From positions 355,001 through 419,000 of the forward strand of contig LSRY02000054.1 in NCBI GenBank assembly GCA_001643675.2: DNA of 64,000 nt. The letters run 5' to 3'. The stretch is from Monocercomonoides exilis. Lineage: Eukaryota; Preaxostyla; Oxymonadida; Polymastigidae. Shown piece by piece: positions 63,644 to 64,000 of this stretch (its first letter is position 1; every line of letters begins with the position of its first letter). The notes under the pieces were generated by a model. That model worked only from the letters and a program-made list of their open reading frames with translations, searched no databases and was not told the origin of the DNA. Position numbers and translations under genes: made by a program.

Positions 63644-63904
63644 AGGGTAAGATTAATGATTCACACTTTAAGAATTCTTTTGTTAAATGGTTGAAGTTTA
63701 TTTCTGAGTGTTTTTTCTTCAAAACTTTGAACAAGGATCACTTATTTTGCATTTGAAGCACAAATGTGCCGATGCAGTCTGTGAATGGTTTTCTTTAACG
63801 ACATCCTGAATTGATATTAGTGGAAGCCATTGATCAAAAATTGGTGAATTTAGCAATTGAGCATTGATGACAATTTTTCATCAGAAATATGTCGAGTGTT
63901 CTCA

Positions 63905-64000
63905 ATGTCTTCATCATCTTCCTCTTCTTTCCTAACATTTGAAATCAATATTTTCTTTGAAGAAGTCACTGATGGTGAAAAGGGGTGTGTTGAAAGTGAT
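63905..64000 (+). CDS. Possible gene start running off the right edge
   Basis: From ATG 63905 an open frame of 32 codons reaches the window end: MSSSSSSSFLTFEINIFFEE followed by VTDGEKGCVESD. It is less AT-rich than its upstream flank and begins with a Ser run. The product cannot be identified. Confidence 0.3.
   Translation, partial: MSSSSSSSFLTFEINIFFEEVTDGEKGCVESD

Overview
This window is nuclear DNA of an AT-rich, intron-containing protist, and I read it as a metamonad of the Preaxostyla (oxymonad) type, close to Monocercomonoides. Three things in the sequence point that way. Spliceosomal introns are frequent and short (30-259 nt) with a strong GTNTGN donor. There are several large right-handed beta-helix surface proteins carrying one membrane span and a degenerate kinase-like tail. 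At 20-21.4 kb there is a gene of a charged helical family that I recall as multicopy in oxymonads. All clear genes fit the standard code (TAA and TGA are both used as stops). The organism is inference; no marker gene proves it.

Layout. 0-4.5 kb: tRNA-Gly(GCC), an eight-exon nucleolar-type FKBP gene on the minus strand, a small basic protein gene divergent from it with only 62 bases between the start codons, a TA-flanked MITE, and tRNA-Ala(AGC). 4.5-7.4 kb: non-coding, with one fold-back element. 7410-18057: a 10.6-kb hAT transposon with a perfect 15-bp terminal inverted repeat and a perfect 8-bp target duplication. Inside it lie a decayed hAT transposase, a truncated kinase-tail pseudogene, and a 5-kb unit bounded by 320-bp inverted repeats that encloses a fragment of a surface-receptor gene. 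18.2-21.5 kb: an AP-4 sigma adaptor subunit gene and the oxymonad-type family gene. 23.5-32.2 kb: receptor A, about 2,900 codons with a single in-frame TGA. 33.4-34.5 kb: a broken pogo-type transposase. 35.8-37.5 kb: a four-exon amino-acid transporter. 39-41.8 kb: a long AAAT array, a low-complexity charged protein, and a dual-specificity-phosphatase-like protein whose catalytic Cys is Ser. 42-45.4 kb: a second fold-back copy and a decayed DIRS-like (tyrosine recombinase) retroelement. 47.8-55.6 kb: receptor B, intact apart from one small intron. 58.2-61.8 kb: an inverted-repeat-bounded segment with a C-rich, decayed receptor pseudogene D. 62-64 kb: a small candidate gene, a 0.9-kb fold-back element, and a candidate gene start at the right edge.

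How it fits together. The housekeeping genes concern nucleolar chaperoning, vesicle coats and amino-acid uptake, and show no shared pathway. The dominant theme is a surface-receptor family (A, B, fragment C, the kinase-tail pseudogene, and D) that is being copied, recombined and decayed among transposable elements. A and B have nearly identical ectodomain blocks but different cytoplasmic pseudokinase tails. Two receptor fragments sit inside a hAT transposon.
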